DNA of 64,000 bases, taken from positions 1-64,000 of the forward strand of contig NZ_JAGSYF010000004.1 of assembly GCF_025685645.1 (NCBI RefSeq). Reading direction: 5' to 3'. A program made the position numbers and the translations under genes. Below are positions 43,034-50,793 of the stretch, piece after piece (within the stretch, counting starts at the first letter, position 1; the number at the start of each line of letters is the position of its first letter). Under the pieces are notes generated by a model. It had not been told where the DNA came from. It searched no databases and was given only the letters and a program-made list of their open reading frames with translations. Source of the DNA: Edaphobacter bradus. GTDB taxonomy: Bacteria > Acidobacteriota > Terriglobia > Terriglobales > Acidobacteriaceae.

Positions 43034-43187
43034 GGTACCCCCCCCGGGTTTTCTCGTAAAATATTCAATCGACGCGACTTAGGCTTGGATCTGTAGCGTA
43101 AAATATTCCATCCAAAGGACTTAATGCTCAAAATATTCAAAACAAATGGGTTATGGGTTAAATGGAAAAATCCCCGGATGTCCGGGG
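43034..43187 (-). repeat. composite intergenic element, copy B
   Basis: Read on the minus strand, this begins with a hairpin (CCCCGGA 43172-43178 with TCCGGGG 43181-43187), then TGTTTTGAATATTTTGAGC, GGAATATTTTACG, TTGAATATTTTACG and finally a G run with GGGTACCCCT (43034-43050). The order and spacing match copy A at 9998-10163. It ends about 30 bases before the lysozyme start, so it may carry its promoter. The region up to yqeY (43188-43527) has no gene. Confidence 0.65.
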
Positions 43188-43355
43188 CTTACCTGTTTTC
43201 CTGGCTGTTTCTATTTTATCGGATTGAGGGAAACTACTCTGCCACGGCGATCTGGTTTGTTTTGTGTGGCTTAGGCTGTTTGGGGGCTTGACAGATTATC
43301 TGTGGAAAACTTTGACGGGGCAGCTTTCCCTAAGTGTCGGTGCCCTCCGGGAAGG

Positions 43356-43396
43356 AAAGCAGATTCCTCCACTCCGCTTCGCTTCGGTCGGAATGA
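43356..43396. repeat. dispersed TCATTCC-type repeat, inverted copy
   Basis: AAAGCAGATTCCTCCACTCC through TTCGGTCGGAATGA is close to the reverse complement of 9841-9882. A low-complexity stretch of GGCAACGGCAAAGGC and GCGAAGGACGCGAAGG type follows (43402-43482). Confidence 0.7.
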
Positions 43397-43527
43397 CAAC
43401 TAGAACGGCAACGGCAAAGGCAAAGGCAACGGCAACGACGAACGCGAAGGACGCGAAGGGAAACGCGAAGGACGCAGAGGCGATGCGCGGCGGATTGGCT
43501 GTGTAGGGAGCGTTGTTTTGTTGTTGG

Positions 43528-43995
43528 CTACTTTGCGAGTTCGGCTTTGACGATTTCGCTGACCAGCTTGCCGTCGGCGCGGAGGCCGTTGGCGAGGATG
43601 TACTGCTGGACGACCCTCATGGCGGGTCCCATGTCTTTGGGGCCGGGTCTGACTCCGTTGACCGTAAGCTGGTCGATGACCTCGTGGACGACGGTGCGGA
43701 TCTGGTCTTCGCTGGCGGCCTGCGGGAGGTAGGTTTCAATCATGGCGATCTCGTCCCGCTCCTTCGCGGCGAGTTCGGGGCGGTTGCCTTTGAGGAAGGA
43801 CTCGACGGACTCCTTGCGCTGCTTGATGAGGGTGGAGAGGATCTGCGTCTCTTCTGCGTCGGTGAGTTCGGCGCGCTTGTCGATCGCCTTGCTCTTGAGA
43901 GCGGACTTGACCATGCGTAGGGTGGTGAGGCGGTGCTCTTCTTTGGCCTTCATGGCGGCGATGATGTCGGCGTCGATCTTTTTACTGATGCTCAT
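43528..43995 (-). CDS. GatB/YqeY domain protein
   Basis: The 155-residue protein is the stand-alone GatB/YqeY domain, with MSISKKIDADIIAAMKAKEEHRL, LRMVKSALKSKAID and the conserved KDMGPAMRVVQQYILANGLRADGKLVSE cut as KDMGPAMRVV and ADGKLVSEIVK. It is soluble and associated with tRNA-dependent amidation by analogy with the tail of GatB, though the function of the free form is uncertain. Start is the ATG at 43995 because residues upstream in frame are encoded by a 48-base repeat. Confidence 0.92.
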   Translation of the reverse strand: MSISKKIDADIIAAMKAKEEHRLTTLRMVKSALKSKAIDKRAELTDAEETQILSTLIKQRKESVESFLKGNRPELAAKERDEIAMIETYLPQAASEDQIRTVVHEVIDQLTVNGVRPGPKDMGPAMRVVQQYILANGLRADGKLVSEIVKAELAK

Positions 43996-44077
43996 TCTTA
44001 ATCTCCCGTGATACAGCAAAGAGCCGGGGCTAAAGCCCTCTTTTGTGGAATCGCTAGTCGCAGGGCTGAAGCCCTGC

Positions 44078-44173
44078 GCTCCCTCCGAAAGAACAATGGT
44101 TCTTCGTAGGATTGGAAGCACCTGTGCTCCCTCCGAAAGAACAATGGTTCTTCGTAAGCATGGAAGCCCCTGC
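44078..44173. repeat. two tandem 48-base units with inner hairpin
   Basis: Units at 44078-44125 and 44126-44173 both contain GAAAGAACAATGGTTCTTCG, which folds as AAGAAC/GTTCTT. Translated on the minus strand they would extend yqeY with a repeated RRTIVLSEGAQ, which is a by-product. The unit lies between yqeY and the divergent aminotransferase gene. Confidence 0.7.
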
Positions 44174-44244
44174 ACTCCCTACTCTCACTCAACTCTTTAT
44201 GATAGAACGCCGGGCGGTTGGGGCGTGGTCGATACAATGGAGGC

Positions 44245-45420
44245 ATGATCCGGAAGACACGTCTGTTTACTCCAGGCCCTACGCCGCTGCTTCCTGCCGC
44301 CCAGTTCGCCATGGCGGCCGCTGATGTTCACCACCGTACTCCTGAGTTTCGCGCGCTGTACACCCGTGTTCTGGCGCAGCTGAAGGAGTTTGTGGGGACA
44401 AAGAATGATGTGATTATCCTGTCGAGCTCGGGGACGGGCGCGATGGAGGCTTCAGTTTCGAACCTGACCTCGCCGGGCGACCGCGTGCTGGTGTTGACGG
44501 CGGGCAAGTTTGGCGAGCGCTGGACGGCGCTGGCCAAGGCCTTCGGCTGCGAGGTGGATGTGGTGAGCGCGCCGTACGGCAAGACGTTCTCGCTGGATGA
44601 GGTGGCCGCGGCGCTGAAGCTGGAGACGCGCGCGGTGTTCATGCAGGCCAATGAGACCTCGACGGGCGTGCGCCACGATGTGCAGGGAGTGGCGAAGCTG
44701 CTGAAGGACAGAGGTAGCGAGGCGCTGCTGATTGTCGATGGCATTACTGGATTGGGCACGTCGCACCTGGATATGGATGGCTGGGGCGTGGATGTGCTGA
44801 TCGGCGGCTCGCAGAAGGCGGTGATGATTCCTCCGGGGCTGAGCTATCTGGCGGTGAGCGATCGCGCGTGGGACCGCATGGAGGCGACGTACAATCCGCG
44901 GTACTACTTCGACCTGCGCAAGGAGCGCAAGAACGCGAAGAATGGTGAAAGCGCGTATACGCCTGCTGTGGCGCTGATTGCTGCTCTGGGCGCGGCGCTG
45001 GATTACATTGCCGCGCAGGCAGATGGCAACCTTGTGGAGGGTCGCAAGAAGCTGGTCGACAACGCGGAGACGATTGCCGCGATGACTCGGGCGGCTGTCG
45101 AGGCGCTGGGGATGAAGATCTTCTGCGAATCGCCAGGTGCTGCGGCTACGGCTGTGCTGCCTCCGGCGGGCGTTGATTCGGGAGTGGTGGTGAAAGAGCT
45201 GAAGTCGCGGTTTGCGGCGATCATCACGAACGGACAGGGCGAGATGAAGGGGCAGATCTTCCGGATTGCTCACCTGGGCTTCTTTGACTATCTGGATACC
45301 ATCGCGCTGATTGGGGCGCTGGAGCAGGTGGTGGCGAAGTCACTACCGACTCCGGGGTTTGCGTTCGGCAATGGTCTGATTGCCGCGCAGAAGGTCTACG
45401 CCGAGAGAACCTCAAAATAA
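44245..45420 (+). CDS. class V aminotransferase (alanine-glyoxylate/serine type)
   Basis: The 391-residue PLP enzyme has the class V pattern: LFTPGPTPLLP near the start, SSSGTGAMEASVSNL, LIVDGITGLGTSHLDMDGWG, and the PLP Lys in IGGSQKAVMIPPG. Relatives act as serine-glyoxylate or alanine-glyoxylate aminotransferases, and some serve as phosphoserine aminotransferase. serA lies 2.6 kb downstream on the same strand, so a role in serine synthesis is plausible. Start chosen at ATG 44245 (MIRKTRLFTPGP). Confidence 0.92.
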   Translation: MIRKTRLFTPGPTPLLPAAQFAMAAADVHHRTPEFRALYTRVLAQLKEFVGTKNDVIILSSSGTGAMEASVSNLTSPGDRVLVLTAGKFGERWTALAKAFGCEVDVVSAPYGKTFSLDEVAAALKLETRAVFMQANETSTGVRHDVQGVAKLLKDRGSEALLIVDGITGLGTSHLDMDGWGVDVLIGGSQKAVMIPPGLSYLAVSDRAWDRMEATYNPRYYFDLRKERKNAKNGESAYTPAVALIAALGAALDYIAAQADGNLVEGRKKLVDNAETIAAMTRAAVEALGMKIFCESPGAAATAVLPPAGVDSGVVVKELKSRFAAIITNGQGEMKGQIFRIAHLGFFDYLDTIALIGALEQVVAKSLPTPGFAFGNGLIAAQKVYAERTSK

Positions 45421-45458
45421 ATTGCAACTGAAGTCGGTCGTTATGAAAGAATGCGCCG

Positions 45459-45860
45459 ATGCGTAAGTCCAGACATGTTGCTGCACCTCTGCTTGCGGCG
45501 GCCGCCATTGCGATGATGAGCGGCTGCCACAAGCCTGAGATGCAGCGTTGTGTGGATGAGAACAATCGCGTGGTGGACGACAGCCTGTGCGCGAACCAGC
45601 CCCCGGGAGCGCAGAATCAAAATCCGAACGGCACCGGGTATTTTCCCAATATTTATCGCTACTACTACGGCGGGTGGGGCGGATATGACCGCGGGACGAT
45701 GGTGGGAGGCGGCAGCTATGCGCCGGTTTCAGGCCACAGTTACGCAGACTCGTCGGGGCATGGGACGGTGCGGGGTGGCTTTGGGAGTTCGATGAGCGAT
45801 AGCGGCGGGCATGACAGCAGCGCGCAGGGCAGCGGACGGGGCGGCGGGGCGGGGTCGTGA
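45459..45860 (+). CDS. Gly-rich lipoprotein, YgiB-like position
   Basis: The 133-residue protein has a lipoprotein signal (AAIAMMSGCHKPEM with Cys at about 23), then CVDENNRVVDDSLC, a YYYGGWGGYDRG stretch and a Gly/Ser-rich tail. The two cysteines in the mature N-terminal part and the aromatic-glycine core recall E. coli YgiB/YjfM (DUF1190). In E. coli this type lies directly before an ATP-grasp protein, as here; the two genes share TGATG. Similarity is weak, so the context carries most of the call. Confidence 0.72.
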   Translation: MRKSRHVAAPLLAAAAIAMMSGCHKPEMQRCVDENNRVVDDSLCANQPPGAQNQNPNGTGYFPNIYRYYYGGWGGYDRGTMVGGGSYAPVSGHSYADSSGHGTVRGGFGSSMSDSGGHDSSAQGSGRGGGAGS

Positions 45861-47038
45861 TGCAGCGGATTGCGCTTGCGCCGAGGGACGGCTGGCAGCG
45901 GAAGGTGGAAGCTGCAGGGCTGGTGTTTCATTCGCCTGAGGGCGAGGGAATGGACCGGCCTTACTGGGATGAGTCTGCGGCATACCAGTTTTCGGCGGCG
46001 GAGATCGACCGGCTGGAGGCTGCGGGGAATGAGCTGCAGGAGATGTGTCTGGCGGCGGCGCAGCATGTGATCGATAACAAGCGGTATGCGGAGCTGGGGA
46101 TTCCCGCGGAGGCCGTGGCGGCGATTGAGTGGGCGTGGGAGGCGGAGCCGCCGGCTATCTATGGGCGGTTCGATGTGGCGTATGACGGGGATGGGCCTCC
46201 GAAGCTGCTGGAGTACAACGCAGACACGCCGACGGCGCTGTTGGAGGCGGCGGTGATTCAGTGGTCGTGGCTGGAGGAGCAGTTTCCGAGCGCGGACCAG
46301 TTCAACTCGATCCACGACAAGCTGATTGCGAAGTGGAAGGATGTGGATCCGTATCTGTCGAAGCCGGTGTATTTCGCCGGGCTGGACAATGCGGAGGACC
46401 AGTTGACGCTGGCGTATCTGCGCGACACGGCGGAGCAGGCCGGGGTGAAGACGCGGCAGATGCTGATGGAGGAGATTGGGTGGAATGAGGAGCGGCAGGG
46501 GTTTGTCGATCCGGATGAGCAGCAGATGTTCTCGGTGTTCAAGCTGTATCCGTGGGAGCTGATGGTCGCGGAAGAGTTCGGGCCGGCGGCGCTCAGGACG
46601 TACCAGAGCATGCGATGGATGGAGCCGGTGTGGAAGATGCTGCTTTCGAACAAGGGGATTCTGCCGGTGTTGTGGGAGATGTATCCGGGGCATGAGCTGC
46701 TGCTTGAGGCGCACTTTGCCAACGAGGGGGGCCGCAATACGCATGGGATGAGGGACTATGTTCGCAAGCCGCTGTTCTCGCGGGAGGGCGAGAATATTAC
46801 GGTGGTGCGCGATGGTGCGACGGAGTATTCGACCGGTGGGCGATACACGGGAGCGGAGATCGTGCAGGCGCTGGGGCCTGAGGCCGCGTTTGCGGACAAT
46901 TTGAGGCCGGGGGCGACGCGGCATCCGGTGCTGGGGCTGTGGATGGTGGACCAGGAGTGTTGTGGGATGGGGATTCGCGAGTCTTCGGGGCCGATAACGA
47001 ATAATCTGAGTTCGTTTGTTCCGCACTATTTTGTCTGA
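45860..47038 (+). CDS. glutathionylspermidine synthase-like ATP-grasp protein (YgiC/YjfC)
   Basis: The 392-residue protein matches the pre-ATP-grasp group with GspS and YgiC/YjfC. Motifs are MQRIALAPRDGWQRKVEAAGL, ERLEAAGNELQEMCLAAAQHVI cut as NELQEMCLAAAQHV, GRFDVAYDGDGPPKLLEYNADTPTALLEAA cut as YDGDGPPKLLEYNADTPT, and NEGGRNTHGMRDYVRKPLFSREG. It likely joins a peptide-like acid to an amine with ATP; the substrates are not known. The ATG at 45860 overlaps the stop of the preceding lipoprotein gene. Confidence 0.88.
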   Translation: MQRIALAPRDGWQRKVEAAGLVFHSPEGEGMDRPYWDESAAYQFSAAEIDRLEAAGNELQEMCLAAAQHVIDNKRYAELGIPAEAVAAIEWAWEAEPPAIYGRFDVAYDGDGPPKLLEYNADTPTALLEAAVIQWSWLEEQFPSADQFNSIHDKLIAKWKDVDPYLSKPVYFAGLDNAEDQLTLAYLRDTAEQAGVKTRQMLMEEIGWNEERQGFVDPDEQQMFSVFKLYPWELMVAEEFGPAALRTYQSMRWMEPVWKMLLSNKGILPVLWEMYPGHELLLEAHFANEGGRNTHGMRDYVRKPLFSREGENITVVRDGATEYSTGGRYTGAEIVQALGPEAAFADNLRPGATRHPVLGLWMVDQECCGMGIRESSGPITNNLSSFVPHYFV

Positions 47039-47077
47039 GCGCGAAAATGCGTTGAATCTACCAGGCCCGATTTTTGT

Positions 47078-47090
47078 CATACACTGTATG
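47078..47090. promoter_or_regulatory. palindrome upstream of tacA
   Basis: CATAC-ACT-GTATG is a perfect short palindrome 14 bases before the antitoxin start. Antitoxins with a ribbon-helix-helix fold usually bind such sites to repress their own operon, so it is a candidate operator. Confidence 0.5.
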
Positions 47091-47104
47091 TACGGAGACT
47101 TTTC

Positions 47105-47401
47105 ATGCCTTCCACATTACTCAAAACACGTTCTGAACGGCTCAACGTTCGTGTGACCGAAGCACAAGCCAGACTCATTAAACTGGCGGCCAAGCAGAGG
47201 AGCGCCAACGTCTCGAGTTTTCTTGTAGAGAGCGCCTGTCTTCGCGCCGAAGAGGAACTTGCCTCGCAGAGGCATTTTGTTTACACCGAGGAGCAATGGG
47301 CCGCCTTCACTGCTGCGTTGGATGCTCCAGCAAAGGTGAAGCCCCGGCTTCGTAAGCTGCTGACGGAACCAAGCGTGCTCGAACGGAGATCCCGTCGATA
47401 G
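47105..47401 (+). CDS. TacA-like (DUF1778) antitoxin
   Basis: The 98-residue protein has an N-terminal ribbon-helix-helix (TRSERLNVRVTEAQARLIKLAA) and the DUF1778 pattern NVSSFLVESACLRAEEEL. The C-terminal part (HFVYTEEQWAAFTAALDAP) fits the toxin-binding half. It binds and neutralises the acetyltransferase encoded 3 bases downstream and should repress the operon. No phage or transposon genes lie beside it. Confidence 0.92.
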   Translation: MPSTLLKTRSERLNVRVTEAQARLIKLAAKQRSANVSSFLVESACLRAEEELASQRHFVYTEEQWAAFTAALDAPAKVKPRLRKLLTEPSVLERRSRR

Positions 47402-47404
47402 CCC

Positions 47405-47914
47405 ATGCTTGAGGAGTTTCAGATAGAGCTTCTTTCAAAGAAGCACGATTCAGGAGCCTTCGACTGTGGAGGTCATGAGTCATTGAACATTTGGCTCAAA
47501 CGGCATGCCCTGCAAAGCCAGTCCAACGACAGCGCTCGAACCTATGTCCTTCATCGCCGAAACGTTGTATGTGGTTACTATGCCATCTGCGCCGCCAGCA
47601 TTGAGCGCGATCGGGCAACGCTTCGCGCTGCTCAGGGGCAGGCGAGTCATCCCGTACCACTAAGCCTTATCGGACGTTTAGCGATTGACCGGCATGAACA
47701 AGGAAAAGGCTTTGGCAGCGCGCTCCTCAAAGATGCCCTGGTTCGCATCGAACGGGCAGCGGAGATAATCGGCATCCGCGCGGTGCTTGTCCATGCCATA
47801 GACGAAGCAGCACGAGATTTTTATGAGAGATTCGATTTTGAGCGATGTCCTGGCGACGATCTTCATCTGATGCTGCTGATGAAAGACCTTCGCAAGAGCC
47901 TTTTGGTCCGATGA
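47405..47914 (+). CDS. TacT-like GNAT acetyltransferase toxin
   Basis: The 169-residue protein is a GNAT acetyltransferase of the TacT type, which acetylates the amino group of charged tRNAs and stops translation. It has LSKKHDSGAFDCGGHESLNIWL, the acetyl-CoA loop RLAIDRHEQGKGFGSALLKDAL and the conserved Tyr in DFYERFDFE. It lies 3 bases after the antitoxin gene, as in type II operons. Whether it is active is not shown. Confidence 0.93.
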   Translation: MLEEFQIELLSKKHDSGAFDCGGHESLNIWLKRHALQSQSNDSARTYVLHRRNVVCGYYAICAASIERDRATLRAAQGQASHPVPLSLIGRLAIDRHEQGKGFGSALLKDALVRIERAAEIIGIRAVLVHAIDEAARDFYERFDFERCPGDDLHLMLLMKDLRKSLLVR

Positions 47915-47980
47915 GAAGCGATGACTCCGGCGATTCTCTAAAATGAACCTAAACCGACGTATCAACTCAAAGAGGTCATC

Positions 47981-49609
47981 TTGAAGATCGTTCTTGCTGA
48001 GAAAGTTTCTCCTGCCACCCTTGCTGTCTTCAAACAGGAACCGGGTTGGAATGTCGTGACCGCAGACCAGATTAAGAATGGTCTTGCGGCAGAGCTTGCG
48101 GACGCGGATGCGCTGGTTGTGCGCTCGGCGGTGCAGGTGGATGCAAAGCTGCTGGAAGCCGCGCCGAAGCTTCGGGTTGTGGGCCGGGCCGGCGTTGGCG
48201 TCGACAACATCGAAACGGACGCGGCGACGCGGCGGGGCATCGTGGTGATGAATACGCCAGGCGCGAATGCTGTGGCCGTCGCCGAGTTGACGCTGGGGTT
48301 GATGATCTCGCTGGCCCGGTCGGTGCCGCGGGCGAACGCGACGATGCACCAGGGCAAGTGGGAGAAGAAGTCGCTGCAGGGGCAGGAGCTGCGCGGCAAG
48401 ACGCTGGGCATCGTGGGACTGGGGCGCATCGGGCTCGAGGTGGCGCGAAGGGCGCGGAGCTTCGGGATGGAGCTGATCGGCTATGACCCGTTTATCGCGC
48501 CGGTGATTGCGCGCGAGAACGATGTGACGCTGGTGCCGATCGAGGAGATCTTCAGGCGGTCGGACTATCTGACGCTGCATGTGGGGCTGACGACGCAGAC
48601 CGAGGGAATGATTAACGCGACCTCGCTTGCGGTGATGAAGAAGGGCGTGCGGATCATTAATTGCGCACGTGGCGAGCTGATCGTCGAGAATGATCTGGCG
48701 CAGGCGTTGAAGGAGGGCAAGGTCGGCGGCGCAGCGCTGGATGTCTTCCACAAGGAGCCGCTGAAGGAGTCGCCGTTCTTCGAGCAGGAGAATGTGATTC
48801 TGTCGCCGCATATTGCGGGCTCGACAGATGAGGCGCAGGAGGCGATCGGGATTCAGCTGGCGATGCAGGTCCGCGACTACCTGAAGCTGGGTGTGGTGCA
48901 GAATGCGGTGAACCTGCCGTCGCTGACTCATGAAGAGTACAAGGAGGTTTCGCCGTATATCGAGATGGCGGAGCGGCTGGGACGGTTCCTCTCGCATGGG
49001 ACTCCGGGGAATCTGGAGAATATTCAGATCGCCTATACCGGTCGGATCGCTGCTGGCAAGACGGACCTGATTCGCAATGCTGCGATTGCCGGGATCTTTG
49101 CGGGTTCGGAGGGCAACAACGAAAACGGCAGTACCGCGAACCGGATCAACGCGGCGGCGATTGCGCAGGAGCGCGGGATTCGGATTCAGGAGGACAAGAA
49201 AGAGTTTACGGTGGGCGGAGCGGGTTCGGTGCTGAAGCTGGTGCTGCACTCCTCGGAGGGCGATACGAGCGGATCGGCGACGGTGCTGCATGGCAACTCG
49301 CCGCGGCTGCTGACGTATGACGGGATCGACATCGAGGCCCCGTTGACGGGGACGCTGGTGGCGATTCGCAATCATGACGTTCCGGGTGTAGTGGGACGCA
49401 TCGGAACGATTCTGGGCGACAACGCGGTGAACATCGCGAACTTCGCGCTGGGACGGTCGATCCGGTCTCAGCGGGTTCCGCAGGGACAGGCGCTGGCCGT
49501 GGTGCAGATCGATGTTGCGAATGCCGCGGCTGCGACCGCTGCCGTGGAGGCGCTGCGCAAGGTGGAGGCGATTGCGAGCGTACGCCTGATTGAGCTGGGC
49601 AAGCTGTAG
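47981..49609 (+). CDS. serA: D-3-phosphoglycerate dehydrogenase
   Basis: The 542-residue enzyme oxidises 3-phosphoglycerate in the first step of serine synthesis. It has VGRAGVGVDNIETDAA, the NAD loop GIVGLGRIGLEVARRA at about 143-158, the catalytic Arg in INCARGELI at about 227, GGAALDVF and the His in SPHIAGST at about 278. The long C-terminal part has the allosteric substrate-binding domain and a C-terminal ACT domain (about 465-540, VRNHDVPGVVGRIGTIL-like). The start codon is TTG at 47981 with AGAGGT upstream. A terminator follows. Confidence 0.96.
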   Translation: MKIVLAEKVSPATLAVFKQEPGWNVVTADQIKNGLAAELADADALVVRSAVQVDAKLLEAAPKLRVVGRAGVGVDNIETDAATRRGIVVMNTPGANAVAVAELTLGLMISLARSVPRANATMHQGKWEKKSLQGQELRGKTLGIVGLGRIGLEVARRARSFGMELIGYDPFIAPVIARENDVTLVPIEEIFRRSDYLTLHVGLTTQTEGMINATSLAVMKKGVRIINCARGELIVENDLAQALKEGKVGGAALDVFHKEPLKESPFFEQENVILSPHIAGSTDEAQEAIGIQLAMQVRDYLKLGVVQNAVNLPSLTHEEYKEVSPYIEMAERLGRFLSHGTPGNLENIQIAYTGRIAAGKTDLIRNAAIAGIFAGSEGNNENGSTANRINAAAIAQERGIRIQEDKKEFTVGGAGSVLKLVLHSSEGDTSGSATVLHGNSPRLLTYDGIDIEAPLTGTLVAIRNHDVPGVVGRIGTILGDNAVNIANFALGRSIRSQRVPQGQALAVVQIDVANAAAATAAVEALRKVEAIASVRLIELGKL

Positions 49610-49631
49610 GCTGCCCGTACAGTGCAGAAAG

Positions 49632-49660
49632 CAGAGGGCCGGCTGAATACCGGCCTTCTG
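49632..49660 (+). terminator. terminator of serA
   Basis: CAGAGGGCCGG (49632-49642) pairs with CCGGCCTTCTG (49650-49660), with one G-U pair, followed by TTTTT. Confidence 0.9.
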
Positions 49661-49738
49661 TTTTTGGAATGGCGGGATTGGTTGGTATTCTAGGTTCAGA
49701 ACATATTTCTTTTTTACTTTTTAGAGGTCATCTTTTTC

Positions 49739-50380
49739 GTGCCATCTACTGCTTCTTCCCCTGCAACTATTAGCGAGATTGAACAGACGATTCAATCCGG
49801 ACTTGAGGCCCTTCGCCGTGCGCCCCTGAACGATACGATTACGGCGGCGTTGAAATTTCTGATTCCGGAGGGATTTGCTCCGGTCGTGCAGCTTGAGGAA
49901 GAGGGACGCAAGAAGCGGAGCAATGCTTCGGCGTCGCACTGGGACCCCAAGAAGGGCGAGATTGTGATTTACTTTGAGCCGATTGCGACGGCTCGGGTAG
50001 CGCGTCCGCAGAGCGCGCAGCCGGTGGCGACCGGACGGGTTGCGAAGCAGCAGGTGAACGAGCCGGCAGAGGCAACCGCAGAGGAGCTGAAGCAGTGCTG
50101 CGATGCGCTGGCGCAGGCAGAGAGCGAGGGCAAGCCATTCCTTTCGCTGAAATGGTTCCGCGATACGGCGCTGCCTTCGTACTCGTTCCCATGGACGATT
50201 GCGCCGGCTTCGCGGCAGCGGGTGCTGACGAAGGCGATTGAGAGCGGAGTGGTTGTACTGGGGAAGATCCCCAATCCGAAGTCGATTGAGTTTCCGACGA
50301 CGACGATCAGCCTGAATCGCACGAGCGAAGGACAGGACAAGGACGCGGAGGACTGGGAGACGGTTTCAGTCGAAGAGTAG
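49739..50380 (+). CDS. protein of unknown function
   Basis: The 213-residue soluble protein starts with GTG at 49739 (AGAGGT about 14 bases upstream). It has a helical N-terminal region (TISEIEQTIQSGLEAL), a middle Ala/Gln-rich linker (about 80-110) and a C-terminal part with LKWFRDTALPSYSFPWTIAPASRQRV cut as LKWFRDTALPSYSF and VVLGKIPNPKS. I recognise no domain. Coding composition and clear start make it a real gene. It lies between serA and an FmdB-type gene in the same direction. Confidence 0.75.
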   Translation: MPSTASSPATISEIEQTIQSGLEALRRAPLNDTITAALKFLIPEGFAPVVQLEEEGRKKRSNASASHWDPKKGEIVIYFEPIATARVARPQSAQPVATGRVAKQQVNEPAEATAEELKQCCDALAQAESEGKPFLSLKWFRDTALPSYSFPWTIAPASRQRVLTKAIESGVVVLGKIPNPKSIEFPTTTISLNRTSEGQDKDAEDWETVSVEE

Positions 50381-50462
50381 CCCGCGAGACCGATGCCCCG
50401 CGTTGATTTTTGATGGAACAGGCCTACGCCGGTTCCGGCAGTTGAACGAGAGGACTTTCGCA

Positions 50463-50783
50463 ATGCCGCTTTACGAATACGAATGCACCGAGTGTCACGA
50501 ACGCACCGAGAGGAGGCAGAAGTTCTCCGACCCGGAGATCACGATCTGCCCGCACTGCAACGGACACCTGGAGCGCGTGCTCTCGGTCCCGGCGGTGAGC
50601 TTCAAGGGTGGCGGGTGGTACTCGGACCTGTACTCGAGCGCGAAGCCGAAGGCTGCCGGCGATAGCAAGAGCACGTCGCCGGACTCGGCGAGCGCTTCGA
50701 GTGCGCCGGCCTCATCAACGGCGTCGTCTTCGTCATCGACCGCCTCCTCCACGACGACGGCAGCGAGTTCATCCAGCAAGTAG
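50463..50783 (+). CDS. FmdB-family zinc-ribbon protein
   Basis: The 106-residue protein starts MPLYEYECTECHERTERRQ and has the FmdB pattern of two CxxC pairs (CTEC and CPHC) with LERVLSVPAVSFKGGGWYSD. The last 40 residues are a low-complexity Ser/Ala/Thr tail. FmdB proteins are small putative regulators; their role is not settled. Start at ATG 50463 rather than the upstream option at 50403, based on the family start. Confidence 0.93.
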   Translation: MPLYEYECTECHERTERRQKFSDPEITICPHCNGHLERVLSVPAVSFKGGGWYSDLYSSAKPKAAGDSKSTSPDSASASSAPASSTASSSSSTASSTTTAASSSSK

Positions 50784-50793
50784 AGAGCCGCTC

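Noticed and set aside
42568..43527. Prophage remnant around the lysozyme
   Set aside because: No other phage gene is recognised within several kilobases, so only an isolated lysozyme is supported.
45740..47080. 446-residue open frame opposite the ATP-grasp gene
   Set aside because: Composition is dominated by Arg, Pro and His, as expected for the antisense of a high-GC gene; no motif is present.
47678..49375. 565-residue open frame opposite serA
   Set aside because: Arg/His-rich antisense shadow of serA.
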